Shown one piece after another: positions 27,406-36,087 of a stretch of DNA of 64,000 nt (the stretch's first letter is position 1; every line of letters begins with the position of its first letter). Origin of the DNA: Dakarella massiliensis (GTDB lineage: Bacteria > Pseudomonadota > Gammaproteobacteria > Burkholderiales > Burkholderiaceae_F); NCBI RefSeq assembly GCF_001182045.1, contig NZ_CVTY01000007.1, forward strand, positions 248,001 to 312,000, read 5' to 3'. A model generated the notes under the pieces. The model saw only the letters and a program-made list of their open reading frames with translations, did not search any database and was not told where the DNA came from. The translations under genes were made by a program, and so were the position numbers.

Positions 27406-28083
27406 ATGGTTGAGATTTCCAATTTAAGTTTTTCTTACTCCGGGCACGCGCCGTTTCTCTTCCAGTCGGTCACAGAGACCCTCACTGACGGCTCCTGGAC
27501 ATCCATTACCGGAGAGAGCGGAAGCGGCAAATCCACCCTGATCCGCCTGATGCTTGGTCTTCTGAAACCGTCAGCCGGATCGATCCGCGTCCCTCAGGGC
27601 ACCCGGATCGGTTTTGTCCCCCAGGCGTCTGACTACGCGTATTCCGACTTCCCGATCACGCTGCTTGAGGCACTCACCATTTATGAACGGCTTCGGACCC
27701 GGACTGAGAAAGGGATTCTCGCGTCTCTCAGAATCGGAAAGGCGAATCTCCGGGACTCCGCTCTTCTCGCGCTCGAATCGGTTGACCTCGGCCATCGGGC
27801 GGAGGCGCTTGTCAGTACGCTTTCAGGCGGCGAAATGAAACGCTTTTATCTCTCACGCGCCCTCATTTCATCCCCCGCTCTTCTGATTCTTGATGAACCC
27901 TCTTCCGGACTCGATCCAAAACGGGCTGAGGAAATTTATGAACTGATCCGCCACGTTCATGAGAAACATCACCTCACCGTCATCGCGGTGGAACATAACC
28001 TCGGCGCCGCGCGGCGCTACTCCGACCGGATTCTCGAACTGAAGGACGGCCGTCTCACGGAATCGGAGGCGTTCCATGCCTGA
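27406..28083 (+). CDS. znuC: Zinc ABC transporter ATPase
   Basis: Cytoplasmic ATPase powering ZnuB. Walker A GESGSGKST, signature LSGGEMKRFYLSRAL, Walker B LLILDEPSSGLDP and H-loop VIAVEHN are all present. ATG 27406 (MVEISNLSF) has ACGGAA five bases ahead; earlier starts at 27388 or 27400 are possible. Length of 225 residues fits. It overlaps znuB by 8 bases, so translation is coupled. Confidence 0.93.
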   Translation: MVEISNLSFSYSGHAPFLFQSVTETLTDGSWTSITGESGSGKSTLIRLMLGLLKPSAGSIRVPQGTRIGFVPQASDYAYSDFPITLLEALTIYERLRTRTEKGILASLRIGKANLRDSALLALESVDLGHRAEALVSTLSGGEMKRFYLSRALISSPALLILDEPSSGLDPKRAEEIYELIRHVHEKHHLTVIAVEHNLGAARRYSDRILELKDGRLTESEAFHA

Positions 28084-28912
28084 TTTTTCGGTTTTCAGCG
28101 ATATCTTCAGTTTCAGCTTCATGCGGTACGCGTTTTTCGCGTCCATCTGCATTGGCATCCTCTGTCCCACGATCGGAATTTTTATCGTGCTGCGGCGGTA
28201 TTCACTTCTCGGCGACACACTCGCCCACGCGTCGCTCGCCGGTGTCGCGACCGGGATTCTCTTCAGCGGGAACCCGATTCTCTACGCGATCGGATACTCC
28301 GTCGCAGCGGGGGCCGGGATCGATCTCCTGCAGAGCCGTTTCCCGAGACGCTCTGACCTCACGCTCGCGATCGTCCTCGCGCTTTCTGCCGGCATAGCCG
28401 TGACCCTCATGAGTTCGGGGCTCCTCCACGCAAACGCCGAATCCTTCCTTTTCGGAAGCATCCTGACGGTTGACCGGAGCGATGCGATCGCGATCCTCGT
28501 GCTCACGGCGGCAGCCGTGCTCCTCACGTTTCTGCTTCGCTACGACATGATTTATGTCGCTTTTGATGAAGTGGCGGCAAAGCTTGCCGGCGTCCGGATC
28601 CGTGCGGTTTCCTTCCTCTTCTCCGTCATCGCCGCGGCCTCAGTCGCTGCCTCAATCAAAATCCTCGGAGCTCTTGTGATCAGCTCGATGGTCGCGATCC
28701 CGGTCGCCTCCGCGCTGCAGTTCCGTAAAGGAATCCGCGCGACGGCCGTCATTTCCTTCGCGGTCTCTGTGGTTTCAGCGATCGGCGGGCTCTTTGCCTC
28801 CTACGCGCTCGACGTCGCGCCTGGCGGCGCTACGGCGCTGATTTCGGCTTTCATCCTCTTATCGGTTATTCTTATCCTCAGAATTCGGGCGAAGATCACC
28901 GGACAGTCATGA
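28076..28912 (+). CDS. znuB: Zinc ABC transporter permease
   Basis: Inner-membrane permease of the ABC-3 family with about eight or nine helices. Diagnostic features are CPTIGIFIVLRRYSLLGDTL, HASLAGVATG, the coupling-helix region DEVAAKLAGVRIRAVS, and KILGALVISSMVAIPVASAL. 278 residues is normal. Its stop overlaps the start of the Zur-like gene (ATGA). Together with znuC and the divergent znuA it forms a complete uptake system. Confidence 0.94.
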   Translation: MPDFSVFSDIFSFSFMRYAFFASICIGILCPTIGIFIVLRRYSLLGDTLAHASLAGVATGILFSGNPILYAIGYSVAAGAGIDLLQSRFPRRSDLTLAIVLALSAGIAVTLMSSGLLHANAESFLFGSILTVDRSDAIAILVLTAAAVLLTFLLRYDMIYVAFDEVAAKLAGVRIRAVSFLFSVIAAASVAASIKILGALVISSMVAIPVASALQFRKGIRATAVISFAVSVVSAIGGLFASYALDVAPGGATALISAFILLSVILILRIRAKITGQS

Positions 28913-29376
28913 CTGAAGAAAACGAAACAAAACAGAACCCCCGCGGAAGCGGTTACTCCACGCGTCAGAAAGCATCCCTTATCAGCTTTCTCGAGTCGCA
29001 TCCGGAGGAGTTTCTGACGGCGAAGGAAATTCACGAGGGTCTCGTCGCGAGCGGCGAAAAGATCGGCTACACGACGGTCTACCGGCTCGTCAACGCGCTT
29101 TCAGACGAAGGGAAGCTGAAGAAATTCCTGACCAAGAAAGGCGGCCCGATTGTGTTTGAATTCGCGCCGGGGCACGATGAAGCGGAATTTCATGTACAGT
29201 GCAAAGTCTGCCGGAAGCTCTTTCATCTTCATTGCGGAGAGATTGAGCGTACCGCTGAGGAACTGAAGCATCACCTGGATGCAGAACACGGAATCCTGAT
29301 TGACTTTCAGAATTCCGTGTTTCAGGGGATCTGCCCCGCCTGCAGACGAAAGGCGGAACAAAACCATCAGGACTGA
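28909..29376 (+). CDS. zur: Fur-family regulator, probably Zur
   Basis: Metal-sensing repressor. N-terminal winged helix: YSTRQKASLISFLESH, LTAKEIHEGL, GYTTVYRLVNALSDEG. C-terminal dimer/metal domain has HVQCKVCRKLFHLHC and FQGICPACRRK, two CxxC pairs that bind structural zinc. Translationally coupled to znuB as last gene of znuCB-zur, which argues that it senses zinc and controls the znu genes, itself included. 155 residues. Other Fur subtypes cannot be excluded from sequence alone, but context is strong. Confidence 0.88.
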   Translation: MTEENETKQNPRGSGYSTRQKASLISFLESHPEEFLTAKEIHEGLVASGEKIGYTTVYRLVNALSDEGKLKKFLTKKGGPIVFEFAPGHDEAEFHVQCKVCRKLFHLHCGEIERTAEELKHHLDAEHGILIDFQNSVFQGICPACRRKAEQNHQD

Positions 29377-29377
29377 T

Positions 29378-29402
29378 CCGCGGGTCCTCAGAGGACCCGC
29401 GG
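29378..29402. terminator. Strong palindrome between convergent zur and rubrerythrin
   Basis: CCGCGGGTCCTC pairs with GAGGACCCGCGG around one base. No T tract follows in either direction. It lies exactly between the two convergent stops and probably serves both as a transcript end or stability hairpin. Confidence 0.6.
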
Positions 29403-29415
29403 AACGCGCCGGCTA

Positions 29416-29958
29416 TCAGTAGTTCTCGGCGCTGACTTCGAAGAAGCTCTGCGGATGGAAGCAGACCGGGCAGACTTCCGGAGCCTTCGTGCCGATCACG
29501 ATGTGACCGCAGTTGCGGCATTCCCAGACCGTGATGCCGGCCTTCTCAAACACCTTCTTCTCTTCCACGTTCTTCAGCAGCTTGCGATAGCGCTCTTCGT
29601 GGGTCTTTTCAATCGCAGCCACGCCGCGGAACTGAGCGGCGAGTTCCGGGAAACCTTCTTCATCGGCTTCCTTCGCCATACGGTCATACATATCCGTCCA
29701 CTCGTAATTTTCACCGGCAGCGGCAGCGGCGAGGTTTTCCTCGGTCGTGCCGATCTGGCCGAGCTGACGGAACCACAGCTTCGCGTGTTCACGCTCGTTA
29801 TCAGCGGTCTTCTGGAAAAGAGCGGCAATCTGTTCGTAACCCGCCTTCTTCGCGACGCTTGCGAAGAACGTGTACTTGTTGCGGGCCTGGGACTCACCGG
29901 CAAAGGCTTCCCACAGATTCTTTTCGGTCTTCGTACCGGCATAACGATTAGCAGCCAT
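29416..29958 (-). CDS. Rubrerythrin
   Basis: Cytoplasmic non-haem iron peroxidase that reduces hydrogen peroxide in anaerobes and microaerophiles. The N-terminal ferritin-like four-helix domain has diiron ligands in [26 protein letters not shown] and [10 protein letters not shown]. The C-terminal rubredoxin domain has CRNCGH and [11 protein letters not shown]. Length of 180 is typical of two-domain rubrerythrin. A Shine-Dalgarno-like GGAG precedes the ATG. Supports a host that lives at low oxygen. Confidence 0.96.
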   Translation of the reverse strand: MAANRYAGTKTEKNLWEAFAGESQARNKYTFFASVAKKAGYEQIAALFQKTADNEREHAKLWFRQLGQIGTTEENLAAAAAGENYEWTDMYDRMAKEADEEGFPELAAQFRGVAAIEKTHEERYRKLLKNVEEKKVFEKAGITVWECRNCGHIVIGTKAPEVCPVCFHPQSFFEVSAENY

Positions 29959-30603
29959 TACTTTCTCCTAGATATTAGAAATGATCCGGTCTGCCACCCG
30001 GGGTGATTGGGGGTCCCGGGGACAAATGTGTGGCATACCAGATAGCATTATTCTATTCGCTTTTTATAAAAGTGTGAGTCTTTTTTTATTTTTTTGTATT
30101 ACCTTAATTTCAATATTGTCAATCATCGAAAGTATTCCGGCAGTGCTTTTCAATGAGAATGAAAATTTTTAAATCAAACCAGTTTCATAACAGGACCCGA
30201 TGTGTCCGATTCCTCTTAACTCTTTAATTTATATTCTTAATATAAGTAAAAGCGCCTTACGTCAACCTTAAGATCAGCGTATTGAGAACCGTTCTTATTC
30301 AGGCTATCAGAGACCGCTAGTGAGGATTTTTGTACTCAGGGATTCCTGCCCCTGACCATCAGCCGTATTTTTAATTAAATATTTATTGATACACAAAATT
30401 ATTGTTAGACGACTAATGGATTTCATACAAGATCAGGTCCTGATTAGGAATTTTTCTGTCGTTTTTCAGTATCAGACCGGATACTGATGAACTCAAAAAT
30501 CGTGGGGAAAACCGAGGGAGACGGGCATCTTTCCTGAATGCAAAGCACGATTGGAAAGCGGGAATACAGGAACCGGGGAAAAGAAAAAGAAGCCGGTACA
30601 TAA
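29959..30603. other. Long AT-rich intergenic region, no gene recognised
   Basis: These 645 bases hold the rubrerythrin promoter at the left and otherwise no protein-like frame. The middle (about 30045-30420) is very AT-rich. TTGATACACAAAATTATTG (30386-30404) closely resembles the FNR-box segment of the third adhesin leader, minus three bases, so only one half of the dyad is intact. It could be a relic of a similar leader or chance. Confidence 0.5.
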
Positions 30604-30644
30604 GAAAAGAGCCCGAAATGCCTCTTAGAAGCACTCCGGGCTCT
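30604..30644 (-). terminator. Intrinsic terminator after tRNA-Leu
   Basis: On the minus strand AGAGCCCG pairs with CGGGCTCT, followed by TTTC. It lies 7 bases past the tRNA. Confidence 0.75.
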
Positions 30645-30650
30645 GAAACC

Positions 30651-30738
30651 TGGTGCGGAGAGCCGGACTTGAACCGGCACGCCCTCAACGGGCGTCAGGA
30701 CCTAAACCTGGTGCGTCTACCAATTTCGCCACCCCCGC
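30651..30738 (-). tRNA. tRNA-Leu(UAG)
   Basis: Minus-strand cloverleaf of 88 bases with a long class II variable arm (CGCCC/GGGCG). Acceptor GCGGGGG pairs with CTCTCCGC using two G.U pairs. The anticodon loop is TTTAGGT (anticodon UAG, reading CUA), the T arm GCCGG/CCGGC with loop TTCAAGT, and CCA is encoded. Confidence 0.95.
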
Positions 30739-30830
30739 GCACGAAGGCTTTATTTTACAGAAAAACTCTGGAAAGTGCCTTCAAAAAAGCTGTGCAGATT
30801 TAAAAAATCAGAGGCGCAGCCAGGGTAGTG

Positions 30831-31682
30831 TTACTTGGCAGCGGGTTTCTCGGAACCGCAGCCGCAGGTGCAGCCGCCTTCCTCATACTCGTGATGGTGA
30901 CCGCCGCAACCGCATTCACCCTCTTCATGCTCGTGGTGATGGCCGCCGCAGCAGCATTCGCCCTCTTCATGCTCATGGTGGTGGTCGCCGCAGCCGCATT
31001 CGCCCTCTTCATGCTCATGGTGGTGGCCGCCGCAGCCGCACCCGCACTCTTCCTCTTCGTGATCGTGGTGGTGACCGCCGCAGCCGCAGCTACATTCTTC
31101 CTCTTCGTGCTCATGGTGGTGACCACCGCAGCCGCATCCACACTCTTCTTCTTCGTGGTGATGGTGATGACCGCCGCAGCCACAGCCGCATTCATCGTCG
31201 TCATCGTGATGGTGGTGATGGCCGCCGCAGCCGCATCCGCAACCACAGGAGTCCATAACGATCGGAGTGAAGGGTTCGGTGACTTCGGTATAGGTGAGAC
31301 CGATCTGCTTCAGGGCGAGACCCAGGTCTTCGTCCGCCGCGACGCCGAAACCGTCTTCAGTCTGAGACACGCGGTAGCCGCGCATCAGGAGAGCGGAGCC
31401 CGCCTGCTGCATCATGTTCATATCGCCCGTGACGTGGAACACGACTTCAGGCGCAGCGCTCACCGCATAGAGCTGCCCATGATCATCCATCAGAATGTCA
31501 TCGATCTCAAGAGGACGCAGTTCATCAACCGGAACCGTCACTTCGTACGCTTCGCCGCCCGCCTCAAAGGTGGAGGGAAGCTCAGCGCGGAAGGCGCTAA
31601 TCAGGGGGATTTGCTTCATTCTCGCGAGGAGAACAGGAGCGGGCTTCGATCCCGCCGGAAGGATTTTGGTGAGCGTGGTCAT
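30831..31682 (-). CDS. UreE-like metallochaperone with a giant Cys/His repeat tail
   Basis: The first 145 residues resemble urease accessory protein UreE: VDELRPLEIDDILMDDHGQLYAVSAAPEVVFHV, a middle MQQAGSALLMRGYRV where UreE has its HLGNRH helix, and IGLTYTEVTEPFTP like UreE's final strand. The remaining 138 residues are eight tandem units of the type CGCGCGGHHHHHEEEE, holding 26 Cys and 33 His. UreE delivers Ni2+ to urease, and its C-terminal His tail stores nickel, but such a long Cys-rich version is unusual. No urease genes are in the window. ATG 31682 (MTTLTKILP) is preferred to a TTG at 31700. It lies 76 bases downstream of radA, perhaps in one transcript. A NikR with a His tail is 16 kb away. 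Nickel or zinc buffering is an inference. Confidence 0.65.
   Translation of the reverse strand: MTTLTKILPAGSKPAPVLLARMKQIPLISAFRAELPSTFEAGGEAYEVTVPVDELRPLEIDDILMDDHGQLYAVSAAPEVVFHVTGDMNMMQQAGSALLMRGYRVSQTEDGFGVAADEDLGLALKQIGLTYTEVTEPFTPIVMDSCGCGCGCGGHHHHHDDDDECGCGCGGHHHHHEEEECGCGCGGHHHEHEEEECSCGCGGHHHDHEEEECGCGCGGHHHEHEEGECGCGDHHHEHEEGECCCGGHHHEHEEGECGCGGHHHEYEEGGCTCGCGSEKPAAK
30834..31247 (-). repeat. Tandem Cys/His-coding repeats
   Basis: The array comprises one 57-base unit, four of 48 bases, three of 42 bases and a 39-base end. Each codes for a Cys-Gly run, a His run and an acidic run. Codons vary between units (GAG/GAA, CAC/CAT), so the array is old or under amino-acid-level selection rather than a fresh slippage tract. 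Confidence 0.85.
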
Positions 31683-31758
31683 TGTGTAATTTCCAGGCAA
31701 TATGGGTTATTTGATGCGGGAAAGTATACCGATTCAGTCCGGGTCCGGTGAGGCAAAC

Positions 31759-33144
31759 TTACTCCATCCCCTGCACGGCCGCGACCGCTTCCGAGAGCTT
31801 ATCCACCGGGATCACTTCAAGCCCCTCAATCGGCTCTTTCGGCCGATTGGCGCGCGGAATGATGGCGCGCGAGAATCCGAGCTTCGCGGCCTCGCGGAGC
31901 CGTTCCTGGCCGCGCGGCGCGGGACGCACCTCACCCGCGAGACCGATTTCACCGAACACCACGAGCCCTTTCGGGAGCGCCCGGTTGCGGATCGAGGAAA
32001 TGATGGCGAGCAGCACCGCGAGGTCAGTCGCCGGTTCCGCAATCTTCATGCCGCCCACGGCATTCACAAAGACATCCTGATCAAAGCAGCTCACCCCGGC
32101 GTGACGGTGGAGGACCGCGAGCAGCATTGAAAGACGCTGCAGATCAAGGCCGACCGAAAGCCGCTTTGGGGTGGGCGAGTGTGAGTCATCCACCAGAGCC
32201 TGAATTTCAACGAGGAGCGGCCGTGTTCCTTCCTGCGTCACAAGAATGACGGAACCCGGGACACTCTCCCGGTATTCGGAAAGGAAAATCGCGGATGGGT
32301 TTGAGACACCGCGGAGGCCGTGGTCCGTCATTCCGAAGACCCCAAGCTCATTCACGGCACCGAAGCGGTTCTTGAACGCGCGGATGAGGCGAAAGTTGGA
32401 GTGCGTATCGCCTTCAAAGTAAAGCACCGTGTCGACGATATGCTCGAGCACCCGAGGCCCGGCAAGCGACCCTTCTTTCGTGACATGGCCGACAAAAACA
32501 AGCGTCGTACCTGAGGTCTTTGCGAGACGCGTGAGACGCGCCGCGCATTCACGCACCTGGGAGACCGAGCCCGGCGCGGAGTTTAGTTCAGAGGAAAAAA
32601 TCGTCTGGATTGAGTCAATCACGACGAAGTCCGGTTTCTCCGCCACGATGACCTGTTCGATCGTCTCAAGCTGGATTTCACTCATCAGCCGGATGCCATC
32701 CGGCCGGAGCTCAAGGCGCTTCGCGCGCATCGCGACCTGCCCCGCGCTCTCTTCGCCTGAAACATAGAGCGTCTTCATGCCGCGCCCCACGAGCCGCGCC
32801 GTGACCTGAAGGAGAAGCGTGGATTTGCCGATACCCGGATCGCCACCGATCAGCGACACACCGCCCGGAACAAGGCCTCCGCCCATCACGCGGTCAAATT
32901 CGCGGAGCCCGGTCAGGATCCGCGGAAGGTCCTCCGCCTGAACGCTGGAGAGATCCTTCACTTCAGTCGACTCGATAATCGCCTGGCTGCGGTGGCGGTC
33001 AGAGCCATAGCGGGCGCTGACACCCTCCTCCACCTTATATTCGGAGAGTGTGTTCCAGGCGTGGCAGTTCGGGCATTGTCCCATCCATTTCGGGAAGCTC
33101 TCCCCGCATTGGCTGCAAACATAAACCGTTTTTGACTTTGCCAT
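31759..33144 (-). CDS. radA: DNA repair protein RadA
   Basis: RecA-like ATPase that promotes branch migration in recombination repair. N-terminal zinc finger CSQCGESFPKWMGQCPNC, Walker A GDPGIGKST, the RadA-specific FKNRFGAVNELGVF (KNRFG motif), and a C-terminal Lon-like domain (VGGMKIAEPATDLAVLLAI). Length of 461 is normal. It lies between alr and the UreE-like gene on the minus strand. Confidence 0.97.
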   Translation of the reverse strand: MAKSKTVYVCSQCGESFPKWMGQCPNCHAWNTLSEYKVEEGVSARYGSDRHRSQAIIESTEVKDLSSVQAEDLPRILTGLREFDRVMGGGLVPGGVSLIGGDPGIGKSTLLLQVTARLVGRGMKTLYVSGEESAGQVAMRAKRLELRPDGIRLMSEIQLETIEQVIVAEKPDFVVIDSIQTIFSSELNSAPGSVSQVRECAARLTRLAKTSGTTLVFVGHVTKEGSLAGPRVLEHIVDTVLYFEGDTHSNFRLIRAFKNRFGAVNELGVFGMTDHGLRGVSNPSAIFLSEYRESVPGSVILVTQEGTRPLLVEIQALVDDSHSPTPKRLSVGLDLQRLSMLLAVLHRHAGVSCFDQDVFVNAVGGMKIAEPATDLAVLLAIISSIRNRALPKGLVVFGEIGLAGEVRPAPRGQERLREAAKLGFSRAIIPRANRPKEPIEGLEVIPVDKLSEAVAAVQGME

Positions 33145-33238
33145 TTCTGCCGCTCCGTAGACTGATCAGGGCCGGGATCGCTCGGATCCACAGCCCTGCG
33201 GTTGAAGCTTTTAGTTTACAGAAAGGAGGACACCTGAA

Positions 33239-34330
33239 TCAGAGAGCCCCTTCTGTCTCCCGGACAGGAACGCGCGGCAGCACGCTGCAGATCAGCTCAT
33301 AGCCAATCGTGCCGACCGAACCCGCGATCTCGTTCACCGGAATATGCTGCCCCCAGAGTTCCACCCAGCTTCCGACATCCGCGTCCGGGTAATCGGTGAT
33401 ATCAATCGAAATCATGTCCATGCAGACACGCCCCGCCATCGGAACCCGCTTTTCCTCAACCCAGACCGGGGTGCCGTTCGGAACCGATCTCGGGTAGCCG
33501 TCCGCATAGCCGCAGGCGACGATACCGATGCGGCTCGGACGCGGCGCGATCCACTTGGAGCCGTAACCGACCGCCTCACCCTTCTCAATATGCTGGACCG
33601 CGATAATCTTCGCGCGGAGCGTCTGCGCCGGAATGATATCGAGCGCCTTTTCAGACACCGTCGAATCCGGGCTCACGCCGTAAAGCGCGATGCCGGCGCG
33701 GACCGCGTTCCCTTTCACCTCAGGGTGGAAGAGCATACCGGTCGTTGCCGCAAGACACGCCCCTTCAGGGTCATTCGCGAGGTCATCGAGCCGATCCAGC
33801 TGCCGGCCGACCGTCGCCGGGCCGTTCTCTTTATAAGAAGGGTCACCGTTCGCGAAGTGCGTGAGCACACCGTAGCTCGTGACTCCCGGGATCGCGTGAA
33901 GCCGGGCGCGGACCGCTTCCACTTCAGACGGCCGGAAGCCGAGACGGCTCATGCCGGTGTTCACGCCAATGTAGCATCCGAGGCGCAGCCCCTTGTGATG
34001 CTCAAGAATGGAAAGGAGCCGCTCCGAATGAACGATCACGTCAGCCCCCGCTTCCTGAATGGGGCCGAGGTCCTCTTCATCGAAGAACCCTTCAATCATC
34101 AGGATCCGCTTTTTCCAGCCGAGACGGCGCAGTTTCAGCGCGTCTCCGATATCGAGGATCGCGAGACCATCCGCCTCAGCGAACCCCTTCACAATATGCT
34201 CCAGGCCGTGACCGTAGCCGTTTGCCTTCACCACAGCCCAGAGGAACCGGCCGCGTGCCGCCTCCCGCATTTTCTGGCAGTTGTGGCGCAGTGCGTCCAT
34301 ATGAATAACAAGCTCTATGGGACGAGGCAT
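33239..34330 (-). CDS. alr: Alanine racemase
   Basis: PLP enzyme interconverting L- and D-alanine for peptidoglycan. PLP lysine K35 in VVKANGYGHG; second catalytic Tyr in AVGYGSKW; CGYADGYPR and the late RVCMDMISIDI are conserved. 363 residues is typical. It lies 94 bases before radA on the same strand, an order common in Betaproteobacteria, and is divergent from lplT. Confidence 0.96.
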   Translation of the reverse strand: MPRPIELVIHMDALRHNCQKMREAARGRFLWAVVKANGYGHGLEHIVKGFAEADGLAILDIGDALKLRRLGWKKRILMIEGFFDEEDLGPIQEAGADVIVHSERLLSILEHHKGLRLGCYIGVNTGMSRLGFRPSEVEAVRARLHAIPGVTSYGVLTHFANGDPSYKENGPATVGRQLDRLDDLANDPEGACLAATTGMLFHPEVKGNAVRAGIALYGVSPDSTVSEKALDIIPAQTLRAKIIAVQHIEKGEAVGYGSKWIAPRPSRIGIVACGYADGYPRSVPNGTPVWVEEKRVPMAGRVCMDMISIDITDYPDADVGSWVELWGQHIPVNEIAGSVGTIGYELICSVLPRVPVRETEGAL

Positions 34331-34676
34331 TTTCTAGACTTTCCTGATTTGTTCTGATGCTGTAGGTGAATGATCCCCGACGGACGTTCCCGCTTTTTTC
34401 CGCATAGCGGCGGAGCGCCGGAAGGAAACTGTCCGGAAACTTTACCACTATGGCCCGACACCCGAGTTAACCCCCGGGATCGTTTAACCCGAGGCTTCCA
34501 GGCGATAAAGTGTAAGTTTCCGTTTTTCCTTTAGTTTTCGGGACGGAAAAACGGTAGACTCCGGCACGGCTTTCTGAGACCGCGTCACAAATCCCGCCTT
34601 TCCGCTATATTTACCTAGGCGGTTCTGCTGCGTCATCTCTGAACTGCCCACTTTTCAAGGAATATAAGGGAGACAA
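34331..34676. other. alr/lplT intergenic region with a perfect 10-bp hairpin
   Basis: There are 346 bases with no gene. CCGTTTTTCC (34520-34529) pairs perfectly with GGAAAAACGG (34545-34554) around a 15-base loop, with no T tract on either side. It may be an operator or a short structured RNA. Both divergent promoters must lie here; AAGGGAG before 34677 is the lplT ribosome site. Confidence 0.5.
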
Positions 34677-36014
34677 ATGAATCGCGGGTTTTACACGATC
34701 ATGGCGGCGCAGTTTTTTTCAAGCCTCGCCGATAACGCTCTCCTCATCGCTGCCATCGCGCTGCTCTCCGAGCTCGCCGCCCCTGCCTGGATGACTCCGC
34801 TCCTGCGACTCTGCTTCACGCTGAGCTACATCATCTTTGCGGCGTATGTAGGAATTTTTGCGGACAGCATGCCAAAAGGCCGCGTCATGTTCCTCACGAA
34901 CACGCTGAAAGCGGTGGGCTGTCTCTTCATGCTTTTCGGGGGCCACCCGCTGCTCGCCTACGCGATTGTCGGTCTCGGCGCCGCGGCCTACTCCCCCGCC
35001 AAATACGGCATCCTCACGGAACTCCTCCCCCCTGAAAAACTCGTTGTGGCTAACGGCTGGATCGAAGGCCTCACGGTGATTTCGATCATCCTCGGCGTGG
35101 TGCTCGGCGGCGCGCTGATTCTGCCGGCTGTCGCGGATCCGGTGCTCGCCGCGGGTATCCTCCAGACGATCGGCATTCATACGAGGGCCGGCGCCGCAAT
35201 TTCGATCGTTTTCTTTATTTACCTCATCGCCGCGGCCTGCAATCTCTTTATTCCGGACACCGGCGTGCGGTACCCGAAAGCTGATTTCGAGCCGATCAAG
35301 ACGGTCTGCAATTTCCTTGGGTCCTGCAAGGCGCTCTGGGCCGATAAGCTCGGGCAGACGTCGCTTGCCGTCACCTCTATGTTCTGGGGCGCGGGCGCTG
35401 TGCTGCAGTTCCTTGTGCTTTCCTGGGCGGACACAAATTTCGGACTCAACCTCTCGCAGGCTTCGGTTCTTCAGGCTGTGGTGTCGGTCGGCATCGCGAT
35501 CGGCGCGGTCGGCGCCGCGACCTTTGTACCGCTTAAGAAGTGTCTCAAGGTGCTTCCGATGGGCGTTCTGATGGGAGTGGTCGTCGTCTTTGCCGCGCAC
35601 TTCAACCGCGCGATGGCGCCATCCGTCATCACGCTCCCGGGCGGATTCGAGATCTCTTGGGCGATCATCATCGCGGGCGCCATCATGGTGCTTGTCGGTG
35701 CGCTTGCCGGTTTCTTCGTGGTTCCGATGAATGCCCTCCTCCAGAACCGCGGTTTTGTTCTGATGAGCGCGGGGCGTTCAATCGCCGTGCAGAACTTCAA
35801 CGAGAACTCATCGATGCTGATCATGCTGGGCATTTACTCGCTCATGATCAAGGGCGGTCTCAGTTCCACCCGCATCATGGAGATCTTCGGCGCCTTTGTC
35901 GCGATCGGCATGATTGTGGTCATTCTCACGCACCGCCGCAACGCGCTCGGCCAGGATCTCTCAAGCATGATCGGAGAGGAAAGCCCGCATCTGCAGAACG
36001 GGAAAGAGAAATAG
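34677..36014 (+). CDS. lplT: Lysophospholipid transporter LplT
   Basis: Major facilitator family flippase that moves lysophospholipids inward across the inner membrane for re-acylation. The N-terminus MNRGFYTIMAAQFFSSLADNAL is diagnostic, with ADSMPKGRVMFLTN and AAAYSPAKYGILTELLPPEKLV loops and about 12 helices. 445 residues against about 400 in E. coli; the extra length is at the C-terminus. No aas acyltransferase gene adjoins it. AAGGGAG precedes the ATG. Confidence 0.93.
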   Translation: MNRGFYTIMAAQFFSSLADNALLIAAIALLSELAAPAWMTPLLRLCFTLSYIIFAAYVGIFADSMPKGRVMFLTNTLKAVGCLFMLFGGHPLLAYAIVGLGAAAYSPAKYGILTELLPPEKLVVANGWIEGLTVISIILGVVLGGALILPAVADPVLAAGILQTIGIHTRAGAAISIVFFIYLIAAACNLFIPDTGVRYPKADFEPIKTVCNFLGSCKALWADKLGQTSLAVTSMFWGAGAVLQFLVLSWADTNFGLNLSQASVLQAVVSVGIAIGAVGAATFVPLKKCLKVLPMGVLMGVVVVFAAHFNRAMAPSVITLPGGFEISWAIIIAGAIMVLVGALAGFFVVPMNALLQNRGFVLMSAGRSIAVQNFNENSSMLIMLGIYSLMIKGGLSSTRIMEIFGAFVAIGMIVVILTHRRNALGQDLSSMIGEESPHLQNGKEK

Positions 36015-36038
36015 ATCGGCAGATCGCTCCCCAAAAGC

Positions 36039-36068
36039 AAAGCCCGGTTAAAAAAACCGGGCTTTTTT
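36039..36068. terminator. Bidirectional terminator between lplT and udg
   Basis: AAAGCCCGGTT pairs with AACCGGGCTTT across an A loop, with T runs on both strands. Serves the two convergent genes. Confidence 0.92.
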
Positions 36069-36087
36069 CATGGGCTCAGCGGTACTC

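Noticed and set aside
30834..31247. CRISPR-like array
   Set aside because: The units are 42-57 bases with no unique spacers and stay in one reading frame; they are coding repeats.
30828..31751. Hydrophobic plus-strand frame opposite the Cys/His repeats that looks like a membrane protein
   Set aside because: The Ala/Val/Met runs are simply the complement of the Cys/Gly/His/Glu codons; no start site or context.
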